This document shows, piece after piece, positions 41,653 through 50,707 of a DNA stretch of 64,000 bases. The position numbers and the translations under genes were made by a program. The DNA lies in NCBI RefSeq assembly GCF_030056735.1, contig NZ_JASHKN010000006.1, positions 1 through 64,000 of the forward strand, in the 5' to 3' direction. Below the pieces are notes generated by a model that was not told the origin of the DNA, did no database searches, and saw only the letters and a program-made list of their open reading frames with translations. Source of the DNA: Rhodococcus sp. IEGM 1409. Its GTDB lineage: Bacteria > Actinomycetota > Actinomycetes > Mycobacteriales > Mycobacteriaceae. Numbering within the stretch: the stretch's first letter is position 1; each line of letters opens with the position of its first letter.

Positions 41653-42732
41653 ATGCCCCTGACCGAAGACCAGCAGAAACGGCCGCCAAGCGCGGGAATC
41701 TCTGTCGATGACGTCGGCCGTTCCACTCGTTCCGCGGCACCCCAGCCGCCCCACGCCTCCTCGCAGGAATGGCTACCCGCTCTGCTCAAACGCATTGTGC
41801 CGAGCACACCGTCGCAGGTCGTTCAGCGGGTGATGCTGACTGTACTGGTCGCATCGGTGGTGATTCTGTGCATCGCCAACCCGATCTTCCGGCAGTCGGA
41901 CAACCTGCTCAACGTGCTGCAACAGGCGGCGATGGTCGGAATCATTGCCGGCGGTATGCAACTGATGATTATCTCAGGTGGCTTCGATCTCTCGGTCGGA
42001 ATCGTGGCGGCGGCAGCCGGATGCGCGGCAGCGTACGTCAGTCTCCAGCACGGTATAGCCATCGGAATTCTCGTCGGGTTAGTCGCCGGTTTACTCGTCG
42101 GCTTCGTTAACGGCATCCTCGTAGCCAAGATCGGCATCAACCCATTCGTGGCCACGTTCGGTACACAAGCTGTCGTCACCGGACTGCTGTACGCCGCAAC
42201 GGGCGCCACCCCGATCGCTCCTCTTCCTTCCGGATGGACCGATCTGGGCTTGAAGAACATCGCCGGCATCTCCTTTGCCAGTCTCACATTCATCGTGGTC
42301 GTCCTGATTCTGTTGTTCGTCTTACGATGCACGCTCTTCGGCCAGCACATCTACGCCGTCGGGAGCAACAAGGAAGGCTCGCGTCGCGCCGGAATCCATG
42401 TCGATCGGGTTCTGATTGCCGTCTATGCCATCGGCGGACTGTGCGCTGCCATCGCCGGAATTCTTCTCGTCTCGATCTCGGGAATCGGGAGTCCGGCAAC
42501 AGGTACACAGTGGGCACTTCTCGCCATCGCCGCCGTCATCATCGGCGGCACACCACTCACCGGCGGAGTCGGCGGCATCAGCTCCGCGGTGATCGGCATC
42601 CTGTCGCTCACCGTCCTCACAAACGCACTGAACCTGTACAGCGTGTCCGCTTACTGGCAGCCGGCGCTGACGGGTACGGCCGTTCTGCTCGCAGTCGGCT
42701 TCGAAGCGTTCCGCAGCGCCCGCAAACGCTGA
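41653..42732 (+). CDS. Sugar/polyol ABC transporter permease (RbsC/CUT2-like)
   Basis: This 359-aa permease has eight to ten helices after a ~60-residue cytoplasmic N-terminus rich in Pro/Ser. Family segments are IISGGFDLSVGIVAAAAGC, the EAA-like loop YAVGSNKEGSRRAGIHVDRV and the C-terminal GVGGISSAVIGILSL. ATG 41653 follows AGGAG. It is the first gene of a permease, binding protein, ATPase operon. The CUT2 group carries ribose, inositol, fructose or similar monosaccharides. Confidence 0.9.
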   Translation: MPLTEDQQKRPPSAGISVDDVGRSTRSAAPQPPHASSQEWLPALLKRIVPSTPSQVVQRVMLTVLVASVVILCIANPIFRQSDNLLNVLQQAAMVGIIAGGMQLMIISGGFDLSVGIVAAAAGCAAAYVSLQHGIAIGILVGLVAGLLVGFVNGILVAKIGINPFVATFGTQAVVTGLLYAATGATPIAPLPSGWTDLGLKNIAGISFASLTFIVVVLILLFVLRCTLFGQHIYAVGSNKEGSRRAGIHVDRVLIAVYAIGGLCAAIAGILLVSISGIGSPATGTQWALLAIAAVIIGGTPLTGGVGGISSAVIGILSLTVLTNALNLYSVSAYWQPALTGTAVLLAVGFEAFRSARKR

Positions 42733-42780
42733 TACGTCCGATTCCCCTCGCAGCCAACCACATTCCAGGAGTGACAACAT

Positions 42781-43749
42781 ATGACCGTAAGAAGAACTTC
42801 CCGAACGATCAAAACCGCATTTGCCCTTTGTCTGGCTGCGTTCGTCGCCGTCGCACTCACGGCCTGCGGAACCGCACCTTCCTCGGGTGCAAACAAGACA
42901 CTGGGCTTCGTGGTGTACGACATCGGCGTCGACCCGTGGATGAACGTAGCCATCTCGACTGTGCAAGAAGAAGCTGAAGCTGCGGGATACAAGCTCAGTG
43001 TTGTCAACGGGCACAACGACATCGCTCAGATGAGCAGCGGAATGGACCAGCTCGTCGCGCAGAAGGTCGACGCAATTCTCCTCGCCCCCAGCGACCAGGA
43101 CAGCATGACGCCGTCCATCAAACGCGCCGAGGCAGCCGGAATCCCGGTCATCGCATTCTCCATGGCACTGTCCGAAGACGCCCCGATCTCCTCATTCGTC
43201 GGAACAGACGACGTTCAGGTCGGACGCGAGCAAGCGAAGATGGTCGCAGGAGCAATAGGCAATCGGGGAAACGTCGCCTTGATGACCGGCATCCTCGGCA
43301 GTGGGCCGCAGATCGGTCGGTCGGAAGGATTCCGTGCCGAACTGCAGGAGAACTTCCCCGACGTCAAGCTCGTCGAAGAGCAGCCGAACAACTGGGCGAA
43401 CGACAAGACCATCAGCCTGACCCAGGACTGGCTCGCCAAGTATCCGGCAGGGCAGATCAACGCCGTTGTCGCGCAAGGACCCGAATTGGCTGCGGGCGCC
43501 CGCCTGGCCAAGTCGATGGGCCGAAGCGAAATCGTCTTCGTCGGCAACGACTATCCGGAAGAGATGCGCGAGAGCATCCTCGCGGGAGACACGTACGGAA
43601 CAATCAACGGCGATCCCAAAGAGATGGCGCGAGAAGCTGTCGCCGCCATGCTGACCCTTTTGGACGGCGGCACGGTGCAACCGAAGATCTTCGTCCCGAT
43701 CCCGCCCGTCACATCCGCCAACGTCGCCGACTCCCCCGCAGCGTACTGA
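42781..43749 (+). CDS. Sugar/polyol-binding lipoprotein (CUT2)
   Basis: This is a 322-aa periplasmic-binding-type lipoprotein. The signal peptide AFALCLAAFVAVALTAC ends in a lipobox (LTAC). Next come a CUT2 fold opening GFVVYDIGVDPWMNVAISTV and ligand-pocket stretches (ILLAPSDQDSMTPSIKRAEA, VPVIAF-like IPVIAFSMAL). It lies 48 bp after the permease. Ligand identity cannot be read off; inositol- or ribose-type binders are the nearest by layout. Confidence 0.9.
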   Translation: MTVRRTSRTIKTAFALCLAAFVAVALTACGTAPSSGANKTLGFVVYDIGVDPWMNVAISTVQEEAEAAGYKLSVVNGHNDIAQMSSGMDQLVAQKVDAILLAPSDQDSMTPSIKRAEAAGIPVIAFSMALSEDAPISSFVGTDDVQVGREQAKMVAGAIGNRGNVALMTGILGSGPQIGRSEGFRAELQENFPDVKLVEEQPNNWANDKTISLTQDWLAKYPAGQINAVVAQGPELAAGARLAKSMGRSEIVFVGNDYPEEMRESILAGDTYGTINGDPKEMAREAVAAMLTLLDGGTVQPKIFVPIPPVTSANVADSPAAY

Positions 43750-43781
43750 TTCGAGACGACCCCCAGATCGGAACCACCTCA

Positions 43782-44561
43782 ATGAGTACTATCACCAACA
43801 CCACCGAGCCTCTTCTCCAGACCACGAACCTCTCAAAGTTCTATGGCGGCGTCAAAGCGTTGCAAGGCGCCTCCATCAGCGTCGGACACGGTGAGCACAT
43901 CGCCATCATGGGCGACAACGGCGCAGGCAAGTCCACCTTCGTCAAGATCCTTTCCGGCGCACAACCGTCGAGTGATGGCACCATCCGATTCGACGGTACC
44001 GACTGTGAATTCCAAAGCCCGATCGATGCACGCGAAGCCGGGATCGAAACCGTCTATCAGGATCTTTCACTCGCAGACGACCTCGACGTCCTGACCAACC
44101 TGTTCCTCGGGCGTGAAGAGAAGCTGATCAACCTGGGCGACTTGAGCGTGCTCAACAGACGCAAGATGGCCAAGCGTGCAACCGAATTGCTCACGGAGAT
44201 CGGAGTGAACGTGCCCGAGGTACACCGGACCGTTCGGGGTCTCTCCGGTGGCCAGCGCCAAGGTATCGCCATCGCCCGCGCATCCGGTTGGGGCTCGAAG
44301 CTCATAATCATGGACGAACCCACAGCGGCATTGGGCCTGCAGGAGACCGCCCACGTCCACGACATCATCAAACGCCTCAAACAACGCGGAGTCGCGGTCA
44401 TCATCGTCAGCCACAACATGCAACAGGTGCTGGAACTGACCGACCGGGTGTACGTTTTCCGGCGAGGCCAGGTCGTCGGGTGCCGAAACACCAAGGAAAC
44501 CACCGCCGACGAGATCGTCTCGATGATCACCGGCGCCCGACCAGCAGAAGCCGTCACGTAA
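43782..44561 (+). CDS. Sugar ABC transporter ATPase, single domain (FrcA-like)
   Basis: This 259-aa ATPase has Walker A GDNGAGKSTFVKIL, the signature GLSGGQRQGIAIARA, Walker B LIIMDEPTAALG and the H-loop VIIVSHNMQQVLEL. It has one nucleotide-binding domain, unlike the duplicated RbsA, and so must dimerise like FrcA. It ends the three-gene importer operon, 195 bp before a strong terminator. Confidence 0.9.
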   Translation: MSTITNTTEPLLQTTNLSKFYGGVKALQGASISVGHGEHIAIMGDNGAGKSTFVKILSGAQPSSDGTIRFDGTDCEFQSPIDAREAGIETVYQDLSLADDLDVLTNLFLGREEKLINLGDLSVLNRRKMAKRATELLTEIGVNVPEVHRTVRGLSGGQRQGIAIARASGWGSKLIIMDEPTAALGLQETAHVHDIIKRLKQRGVAVIIVSHNMQQVLELTDRVYVFRRGQVVGCRNTKETTADEIVSMITGARPAEAVT

Positions 44562-44589
44562 GCAGCTGTAGCTGCAAGCAGATCGACGT

Positions 44590-44630
44590 ACAGGCCCGTC
44601 TGAAGTCACCACGACTGTCGACGGGCCTGT
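44590..44630 (+). terminator. First hairpin after the importer operon
   Basis: ACAGGCCCGTC (44590-44600) pairs with GACGGGCCTGT (44620-44630), an 11-bp stem with a 19-base loop, 28 bp after the ATPase stop. No T-run follows. Confidence 0.6.
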
Positions 44631-44755
44631 TCGTGTCGCGGATCCGAGACTCACTGTCTCACCGTCACCGTCGGCGTCGGACATCCGAGACCCTTTCCAT
44701 CACCCATCTGGCCCCCACCGCCCCAGACGAGGCAGAACTACAGCCGCCGAGACGA

Positions 44756-44799
44756 AAAGTGCTCGGGCCCAACCTGATGAGGTTGGGCCCGAGCACTTT
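44756..44799. terminator. Strong bidirectional terminator between importer and catabolic operon
   Basis: A perfect 20-bp stem (arms 44756-44775 and 44780-44799) with a four-base GATG loop starts AAAG and ends CTTT, so it has A and T tracts for both strands. It separates the plus-strand importer from the convergent minus-strand isomerase gene that ends at 44810. Confidence 0.9.
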
Positions 44800-44809
44800 C
44801 GGTGTTCGG

Positions 44810-45661
44810 TTAGTTGATCTGTATTCGGCCGTCGACGGCTTCGATCAATCCGCTGAGGTGGGTGTAGCTCTTCTTCGCGGCGTCGAGCGTGCCGCACTCC
44901 ACCGACAAGACGACGTCGTGGTCGGCCGCGGCGAGTGTGTCGACGATGCGCTTCCAGTCGATGACGCCTTCACCGCATGCGCATCCCAGCATGCCTCGCA
45001 CTTTTCCGCGTAGACGTTTCGCGTCGTCTAACGCAATGTCCTTGGCGTGCAGGTGCGTGACCTGACCGATGATGGCTTCGAGCCACTCGTGCGGATCGTT
45101 CTCACTCAGGTAGCTGTTTCCGGTATCGAGGTTGATCGTCAGGGCAGGACTGTCGACCAATTTCATGATCTTGTCGAGGCGCTCCGGAGTCGCGGTGTAC
45201 GGCCCGTGGGTCTCGATTGCGATCTTGATACCCCGGGGTTCCGCGACCAGCGCTGCTTCCTTCAGGGTGTACCGCATGAGCGTGTAGTTCTCTTCCTCCG
45301 TGGTCCAAGACGGGGTGGGTCCATCGTCGACCATGATCATCGGAGAACCTGCCTCCGCGGCGTAGCGGATGGCCTGGCGGAAGTACTCCACTGCCACCTC
45401 CGGCTTGGCGAGTGGCGCGTGGCTCGACAGCGACGAGATGCTGAGACCGCGATCTTCGGCCGCATTCCGTAGGATCAACGGATCGTCGAGCATGGAACGA
45501 CTGTGGAAATATCCTGCTGCACTGAGCAGTTCACGACCCCAGTGCACCATCGGCTCGACGTACTTGTAGCCGATCTCAGCAGCTTGGTCCATGGCCCAAT
45601 CGAAAGAGCCGTTCTCGTATCGCGCGAACTCCAGATTAAGTCCGAGTTTGATGTTGCCCAT
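44810..45661 (-). CDS. TIM-barrel sugar isomerase/epimerase (IolE/IolH-like superfamily)
   Basis: This 283-aa protein of the AP-endonuclease-2/xylose-isomerase-like TIM-barrel superfamily has barrel and metal-site segments IAIETHGPYT, TINLDTGNSYLSE, VTHLHAKDIALDD and VVLSVECGTLD. Glu, Asp, His and Glu side chains give the usual divalent-metal site. It is the last gene of the minus-strand row, 31 bp after the IolD-like gene. In inositol breakdown the analogous enzyme IolE dehydrates a keto-cyclitol; an equivalent step is inferred, not shown. Confidence 0.85.
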   Translation of the reverse strand: MGNIKLGLNLEFARYENGSFDWAMDQAAEIGYKYVEPMVHWGRELLSAAGYFHSRSMLDDPLILRNAAEDRGLSISSLSSHAPLAKPEVAVEYFRQAIRYAAEAGSPMIMVDDGPTPSWTTEEENYTLMRYTLKEAALVAEPRGIKIAIETHGPYTATPERLDKIMKLVDSPALTINLDTGNSYLSENDPHEWLEAIIGQVTHLHAKDIALDDAKRLRGKVRGMLGCACGEGVIDWKRIVDTLAAADHDVVLSVECGTLDAAKKSYTHLSGLIEAVDGRIQIN

Positions 45662-45692
45662 GACTTACAACTACTTTCCGGTGAGGGGTGGG

Positions 45693-47492
45693 TCAGAAGC
45701 CGCGCTGGTTCACGTAGTCGTCTCGAACTTCGCCGTGGTAGGCCGGTACGGTGATGTCCCACCAACCCATTGCATGCATCTCGGTCCAGGGCAGCTCGCG
45801 AGCACTGATCGCCTCGATGACTACGGGGCCCTCGGTCTCGAATGCGCGCTGAACAGCGGCGCCGAGCTTTGCCGGATCCTCGACACGCTCGGACTTGCAT
45901 CCGAGGGACTGGGCGAACGCAGTGATATCGGCGAAGTACGGGGATCCATCCGGCAACTTCCAGCCTGAGATGATTTCCCGTTCCGCGCCGAAGAGATTGA
46001 TCTGAAGGTCCTTGATTGCTTCCCAGCCACCGTTGTTCAGAACGACGAAGACGACATTGACGCCGCTCATGGCGGCAGCTGCGATCTCCGTGCCGGTCTG
46101 TAGGAACGCGCCATCGCCGACGAGCGCGAGAACCGGCTTGTCCGGTGCGCCGATCGCGGCGCCGATCGCGGCAGGTACACCGAATCCGATTCCGGAGAAT
46201 CCGCCGGCAACGATGTTGCTCTTCGGCTCGTAGATCGGGAATTCGTTGAACGCCTGGTTTGCCGGGTTGCTGGAATCGGTGACCAGAATTCCGTTACGCG
46301 GAAGAACCTTTCGGATCTCGACCATTGCCCGCGAGTTGGTCATCGGCAAGTAGTCGGTCTCACGCATAGGGCGCAGGTGCTCGTCCCACTGCGCCTTCAA
46401 GTCCTGAAGTTCGGCGTAGTAGTCGGTTGCTCGGAAGTCGTAATCCGCTGCCGGTGCGCCGAGTTCGTCGATCAGAGACGCGAGCGAGGTCTTGGCGTCG
46501 CCGACGATCCCGACCTCGACCGGGTAGTTGCGGCCGATCTCGAATCCGTCGATGTCTATGTGAACGAGTTTCGTGTTAGGGATGTCGAATGTGACTCCCG
46601 GGCGGTACGAGGACGTGATGCGATCGCTGAACCGGCAACCCACTGCAAGAATGACGTCGGCGGTCTTGGTGACTCCGTTACCCGGAATCGATCCCATGTC
46701 GCCGCACGGCCACGCGTACAGATCGTGGTCTGCAGGGAATGCGCCTTTGCCTTGGAAGGAGTGCGTCACGGGAGCGCCGAGACGTTCCGCCAGTGTGAGG
46801 AGTTCCGCACCGGCCTCGGCTGCGATGACGCCACCGCCTGCGAGGATCACCGGACGCTTAGCCCCCGCCAGTAGCTTGGCCGCCTCGGCGATGGCGACGG
46901 GATCACCAGTCGCCCGGGTCTGAGCTCGGCGCGAGTACAACTCCGGAACATAGTCGCCGTACTCAGCCTGCAGATCCTGCGGGATATCCACCAGGACAGG
47001 CCCTCTGCGCCCTTCGAGCATCGTGTTGAAAGCCTGAGCCATCGCGGAAGGTAGCTGCTCCAGTCGACCGGGCTGCCACCAGCGCTTGACGACCGGCTCG
47101 ACCATCCGTGGGAAATTGTTCCCGTGCGGGCGATCGATCTCCTGGAGTACACCGCGGTTCTCCATGTACGTGTGAACGGCGCCGGTGATCAGAATCATCG
47201 GCTGCGAGTCCGCGAACGCAGTCGCGATTCCGGTTACGGTGTTGGTCGCTCCCGGTCCGATGGAAGTACAGACGGCCGCGATCTTGCCCGATGCGCGGTA
47301 GTAGCCGTCGGCCATGTGTGCGGCGCCCTGCTCGTGGATGGCGGGAACCAACTCGATTTCATCCGACCGGTCGACGAACGCATCGAGCAACGCCGTATTG
47401 CCGTGTCCCGGGATAGCGAATACCTTTTCAACTCCTTCACGGATCAGTATGTCGACCACCATCTGGCCACCGGTGAGCTTTTGCACAGTCAT
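45693..47492 (-). CDS. IolD-like ThDP-dependent hydrolase/lyase
   Basis: This is a 599-aa ThDP enzyme. The Glu motif is VPAIHEQGAAHMADGYYRAS and the ThDP motif is LVGDGAFLQTGTEIA followed by VVLNNGGWEA. Features that recall IolD (trihydroxycyclohexanedione hydrolase) rather than acetolactate synthase are FAIPGHGNTALLDA, CTSIGPGATNTVTG, LVDIPQDLQAEYGDY and the C-terminal GWWDITVPAYHGEVRDDY. IolD is slightly longer (~610-640 aa). ATG 47492 opens MTVQKLTGGQM. It lies between the GMC oxidoreductase and the TIM-barrel isomerase, suggesting C-C cleavage of a diketone made by them. Confidence 0.82.
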   Translation of the reverse strand: MTVQKLTGGQMVVDILIREGVEKVFAIPGHGNTALLDAFVDRSDEIELVPAIHEQGAAHMADGYYRASGKIAAVCTSIGPGATNTVTGIATAFADSQPMILITGAVHTYMENRGVLQEIDRPHGNNFPRMVEPVVKRWWQPGRLEQLPSAMAQAFNTMLEGRRGPVLVDIPQDLQAEYGDYVPELYSRRAQTRATGDPVAIAEAAKLLAGAKRPVILAGGGVIAAEAGAELLTLAERLGAPVTHSFQGKGAFPADHDLYAWPCGDMGSIPGNGVTKTADVILAVGCRFSDRITSSYRPGVTFDIPNTKLVHIDIDGFEIGRNYPVEVGIVGDAKTSLASLIDELGAPAADYDFRATDYYAELQDLKAQWDEHLRPMRETDYLPMTNSRAMVEIRKVLPRNGILVTDSSNPANQAFNEFPIYEPKSNIVAGGFSGIGFGVPAAIGAAIGAPDKPVLALVGDGAFLQTGTEIAAAAMSGVNVVFVVLNNGGWEAIKDLQINLFGAEREIISGWKLPDGSPYFADITAFAQSLGCKSERVEDPAKLGAAVQRAFETEGPVVIEAISARELPWTEMHAMGWWDITVPAYHGEVRDDYVNQRGF

Positions 47493-47533
47493 GTTCTTCA
47501 CTTTCGAATCGAAAAGAATTGGGGGTGAGCGAT

Positions 47534-49120
47534 TTATGCAGGGATCGACGAGCCGTGCGATACACCCGCCGCGGAGTCGCCGCTTCGAGCGATGATCGAA
47601 TCTGCAACACGCAACGCGTTCGCCGCGATCGACAGCGCCGGATTCATCACCGGGAGCGATGGAAAGAAGGAGGAGTCGACGACATACAGGTTGTCGACAT
47701 CGTGTGCCTGGCAACTTGGATCGAGGACCGATGTAGCCGGGTCGGTACCGAGCCGAACGGTTCCGGCCTGATGCGAGTTGACCTCTATCCCTGTTCCTTC
47801 ACTGATGACCACCGGAAATCCGATCTTGCGAAGCATTTTTCGCGTCTCGCGAACCAGAACCTCGTGCGCCCGGACGTTATTCGGTTCCCACGCGATCTGG
47901 ATACGCCCTCCGGGAGTCAGCGTGACACGATTTTCAGGGTTGGGCAGATCCTCCGTGAACAGCCACCAATCGGTACTACGGTTCGTGGCAAGGCTCAACG
48001 CCCATTTGGGGATGTAGGGCCGTTGCCCCTTGATCATCTCCGCCTGGAGCTTCCCGATCAGTTGCACGTGACCTAGCGGATACGGATGATCGTCAGTGCC
48101 GCGCAGGTAGAAGTCGTTGAAGTACAACGTCTTTTGAAACTCGGACTTGTTCTTCTTGAGTGGGTCGATGGCCACCATGATCGAGTTCATATGCACCATG
48201 TAGTTACGACCGACCATTCCGGAGGAATTTGCAAGCCCGTCAGGATGGACAGACGTGGCCGAACGTAGCAGCAGCGCTGCAGAATTGACCGCGCCGCAGG
48301 AGATGACGACCGTATCCGCCCGTACTGTCGAGGTGACGCCACGATGAGTCACTTCGACGCCGGATGCTCGACGTCCGGAATCGTCGGTCAGCACCTTCTC
48401 CACGTACCCGTTTGTGACGATTTCGACGTTGCCCGAATCGAGTGCGGGTCTCACGCAACAGACATCGGCATCCGATTTCGCCAAGGTACGGCAAGGGAAC
48501 CCGTCGCATGTCTTGCATCGAATGCATGCCCCACCCTGCCGTAGGTCGACTCCGAGAGGGAGATTGGAAGGGGTGAAACCCGCCTTACGCATGTCGTCGG
48601 CGACCTGCTGTATCGCCGGCTCGTGCCCTACGGGAGGGTACGGAAACGGTTCGTCGCGTGGCAACGTCGGGTCGTCGGTGTGGTCGCCGTGAACCTTGTA
48701 CACCTGCTCGGCACGTGCGTAGTAGGGTTCGAGATCGTCGTACGAGAACGGCCATGCCGGCGATTCACCGTCGTGATGCCGTGAGGACTGAAAATCCTCT
48801 CTCCTGAACCTGACCAGCGAGCCACCGTAGAATTTGGTGTTTCCGCCGACGTAATAGTAGGTGCCGGGGGCGAACTCCCGCCCTTCGGTGTCGACCCATT
48901 TTTCGGCGTTCTTGTACCGATCTTTCTCGAACACCGCTCGGGGGTCCCAATTCTGACGTTCCTGTGGAAGGAAGTCTCCCCTCTCGATCAAGAGCACATC
49001 GAGGCCGGAATCCTTGAGAGCGTATGCCATCGTTCCACCCCCCATTCCGCTTCCCACGACGATGACGTCGTAGTTGCTCTTACAGGGGGGATGACTGTCC
49101 ATTCGTGTCTTTTCGAACAT
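47534..49120 (-). CDS. GMC-family FAD oxidoreductase (sugar/polyol dehydrogenase)
   Basis: This 528-aa flavoenzyme has the dinucleotide fold DVIVVGSGMGGGTMAYALKD, the GMC glycine-rich YYVGGNTKFYGGSL, and the catalytic C-terminus NSHQAGTVRLGTD with SFFPSLPVMNPALSIAANAL (His/Asn pair). A Cys-rich stretch (GGACIRCKTCDGFPCRTL) matches bacterial pyranose/polyol GMC enzymes. No signal peptide is present, so it is cytosolic. ATG 49120 has GGAG upstream. It probably oxidises a sugar or cyclitol hydroxyl to a ketone as the first step of the pathway. A promoter with an overlapping operator lies ~110 bp upstream. Confidence 0.85.
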   Translation of the reverse strand: MFEKTRMDSHPPCKSNYDVIVVGSGMGGGTMAYALKDSGLDVLLIERGDFLPQERQNWDPRAVFEKDRYKNAEKWVDTEGREFAPGTYYYVGGNTKFYGGSLVRFRREDFQSSRHHDGESPAWPFSYDDLEPYYARAEQVYKVHGDHTDDPTLPRDEPFPYPPVGHEPAIQQVADDMRKAGFTPSNLPLGVDLRQGGACIRCKTCDGFPCRTLAKSDADVCCVRPALDSGNVEIVTNGYVEKVLTDDSGRRASGVEVTHRGVTSTVRADTVVISCGAVNSAALLLRSATSVHPDGLANSSGMVGRNYMVHMNSIMVAIDPLKKNKSEFQKTLYFNDFYLRGTDDHPYPLGHVQLIGKLQAEMIKGQRPYIPKWALSLATNRSTDWWLFTEDLPNPENRVTLTPGGRIQIAWEPNNVRAHEVLVRETRKMLRKIGFPVVISEGTGIEVNSHQAGTVRLGTDPATSVLDPSCQAHDVDNLYVVDSSFFPSLPVMNPALSIAANALRVADSIIARSGDSAAGVSHGSSIPA

Positions 49121-49218
49121 GGTTTCCGTCTCCTGGCTGGCTTGACGCTGTACGTCCTTGAACCGTGCCGACTCAGCTTCTGTCAATCCTGACGCAACAG
49201 GACTGCAAGTAGTTATAC

Positions 49219-49256
49219 GTATCACTAAACGATACCGCCCACATGTGCGGTGTCAA
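49219..49256 (-). promoter_or_regulatory. Sigma-A-like promoter with overlapping operator before the GMC gene
   Basis: On the minus strand TTGACA (49256-49251) and TATCGT (49234-49229) are 16 bp apart. The palindrome GTATC-N7-GATAC (49219-49235) covers the -10. This would start a transcript for the GMC, IolD-like and isomerase genes, repressible at the -10 site. Confidence 0.6.
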
Positions 49257-49273
49257 CCGCCCTGAAGACCTGG

Positions 49274-50707
49274 TCAGGTCGACGGGACGAGCGGATCGAA
49301 ATCGGGAGCCGACACGATCGCAGTTCGTGCCAAATTCACAGGCTCCATGATCGCGTCCAGATCCTCCTTGCCCAACAACCCGCGTTCGAGCACCAACTCC
49401 ACGACGGTACGACCGGAAGCAAGCGCGTCCGCCGCCAATTCCGTCGCGGCTGTGTAGCCGATGTAGGGATTGAGCGCGGTCACGACACCGATCGAAGCCG
49501 CGACCGTTCGTTCGAGATGCTCGACGTTGGCGGTAATGCCGATCACGCATCGCTCGCGCAACACAGTGCAGCCCCGCGTGAGGAGTTCTGCAGTCTCGAA
49601 CAAGCTGTGTGCAATGACCGGTTCGAATGCGTTGAGCTGCAGTTGACCCGCCTCGGCAGCCATGGTGATGGTCAGATCGTTTCCCACCACCCGGTAGGCA
49701 ATCTGATTGACCACTTCGGGAATGACCGGATTGACCTTGCCGGGCATGATCGACGAACCCGCCTGCACCGCAGGTAAATTGATCTCACCCAGCCCTGCTC
49801 GTGGGCCCGAGGACAGCAATCTCAGATCGTTGCAGATCTTGGACAGCTTGACCGCGGTGCGCTTGAGCACTCCCGACAGCTGGACGAAGGCCCCGACGTC
49901 CTGGGTTGCTTCGATGAGATCCGATGCCGTCGAGATGTCGAGACCGGTGATCGACACCAGATGCTCACGCACACGTCTGGCGTACTTCGGGTGCGCATTG
50001 AGACCGGTACCTATCGCCGTCCCTCCCAGGTTGATCTCCGAGATCAACCGAGCGGCCTCTTCCAGTCTCTGAGAGTCCTCCTTGATCATCACGGCAAACG
50101 TGACGATCTCTTGACCGAGAGTCATCGGGACCGCGTCTTGCAATTGTGTCCGCCCGACTTTGAGCACGTGGGAGAACTCGGCTGCTTTCTCCGCGAATGC
50201 GTCTGCAAGTTCGTCCATCGCACCTCGAAGCCTGGTGACCGCACCTTGCAAGCCGATTTTGATCGCGGTGGGGTAGACGTCGTTGGTGCTCTGACTCATG
50301 TTGACGTGTTCGAGCGGATGGAGGAATTGGTACTGCCCCCGCTCGCGGCCGAGCATTTCGAGCGCGCGGTTCGCGACCACTTCGTTGGCGTTCATGTTCG
50401 AGGACGTGCCGGCACCTCCCTGAATGACGTCGACGACGAACTGGTCGGCGAACCTGCCCGCGCGAATCTCCTCGCAAGCTTGCTCGATCGCTGCTGCATG
50501 CTCCGGCGAGAGGATTCCGAGGTCGGCGTTCGCCCGAGCAGCGGCCTGCTTGACCGCGGCCAACGCCGATACCATGTCCGGGTGGACCGAGAGAGGAATA
50601 CCGGTGATCGGGAAGTTCTCCAGTGCCCTCAGCGTATGGATGCCGTAGTAGGCCTCCGCAGGCACTTCACGATCACCGAGTAAGTCGTGCTCGATGCGCA
50701 TCGTCAT
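49274..50707 (-). CDS. aspA: Aspartate ammonia-lyase
   Basis: This 477-aa fumarase/aspartase family enzyme has the signature GSSIMPGKVNPVIPEVVNQ, the substrate-binding GGAGTSSNMNANEVVANRAL and HVNMSQSTNDVYPT. The opening IEHDLLGDREVPAEAYYG is typical of AspA rather than FumC. ATG 50707 overlaps the stop of the dehydrogenase gene (ATGA). It would release ammonia and fumarate from aspartate. Its place in a sugar-type operon is odd and may indicate a nitrogen-containing substrate. Confidence 0.85.
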   Translation of the reverse strand: MTMRIEHDLLGDREVPAEAYYGIHTLRALENFPITGIPLSVHPDMVSALAAVKQAAARANADLGILSPEHAAAIEQACEEIRAGRFADQFVVDVIQGGAGTSSNMNANEVVANRALEMLGRERGQYQFLHPLEHVNMSQSTNDVYPTAIKIGLQGAVTRLRGAMDELADAFAEKAAEFSHVLKVGRTQLQDAVPMTLGQEIVTFAVMIKEDSQRLEEAARLISEINLGGTAIGTGLNAHPKYARRVREHLVSITGLDISTASDLIEATQDVGAFVQLSGVLKRTAVKLSKICNDLRLLSSGPRAGLGEINLPAVQAGSSIMPGKVNPVIPEVVNQIAYRVVGNDLTITMAAEAGQLQLNAFEPVIAHSLFETAELLTRGCTVLRERCVIGITANVEHLERTVAASIGVVTALNPYIGYTAATELAADALASGRTVVELVLERGLLGKEDLDAIMEPVNLARTAIVSAPDFDPLVPST

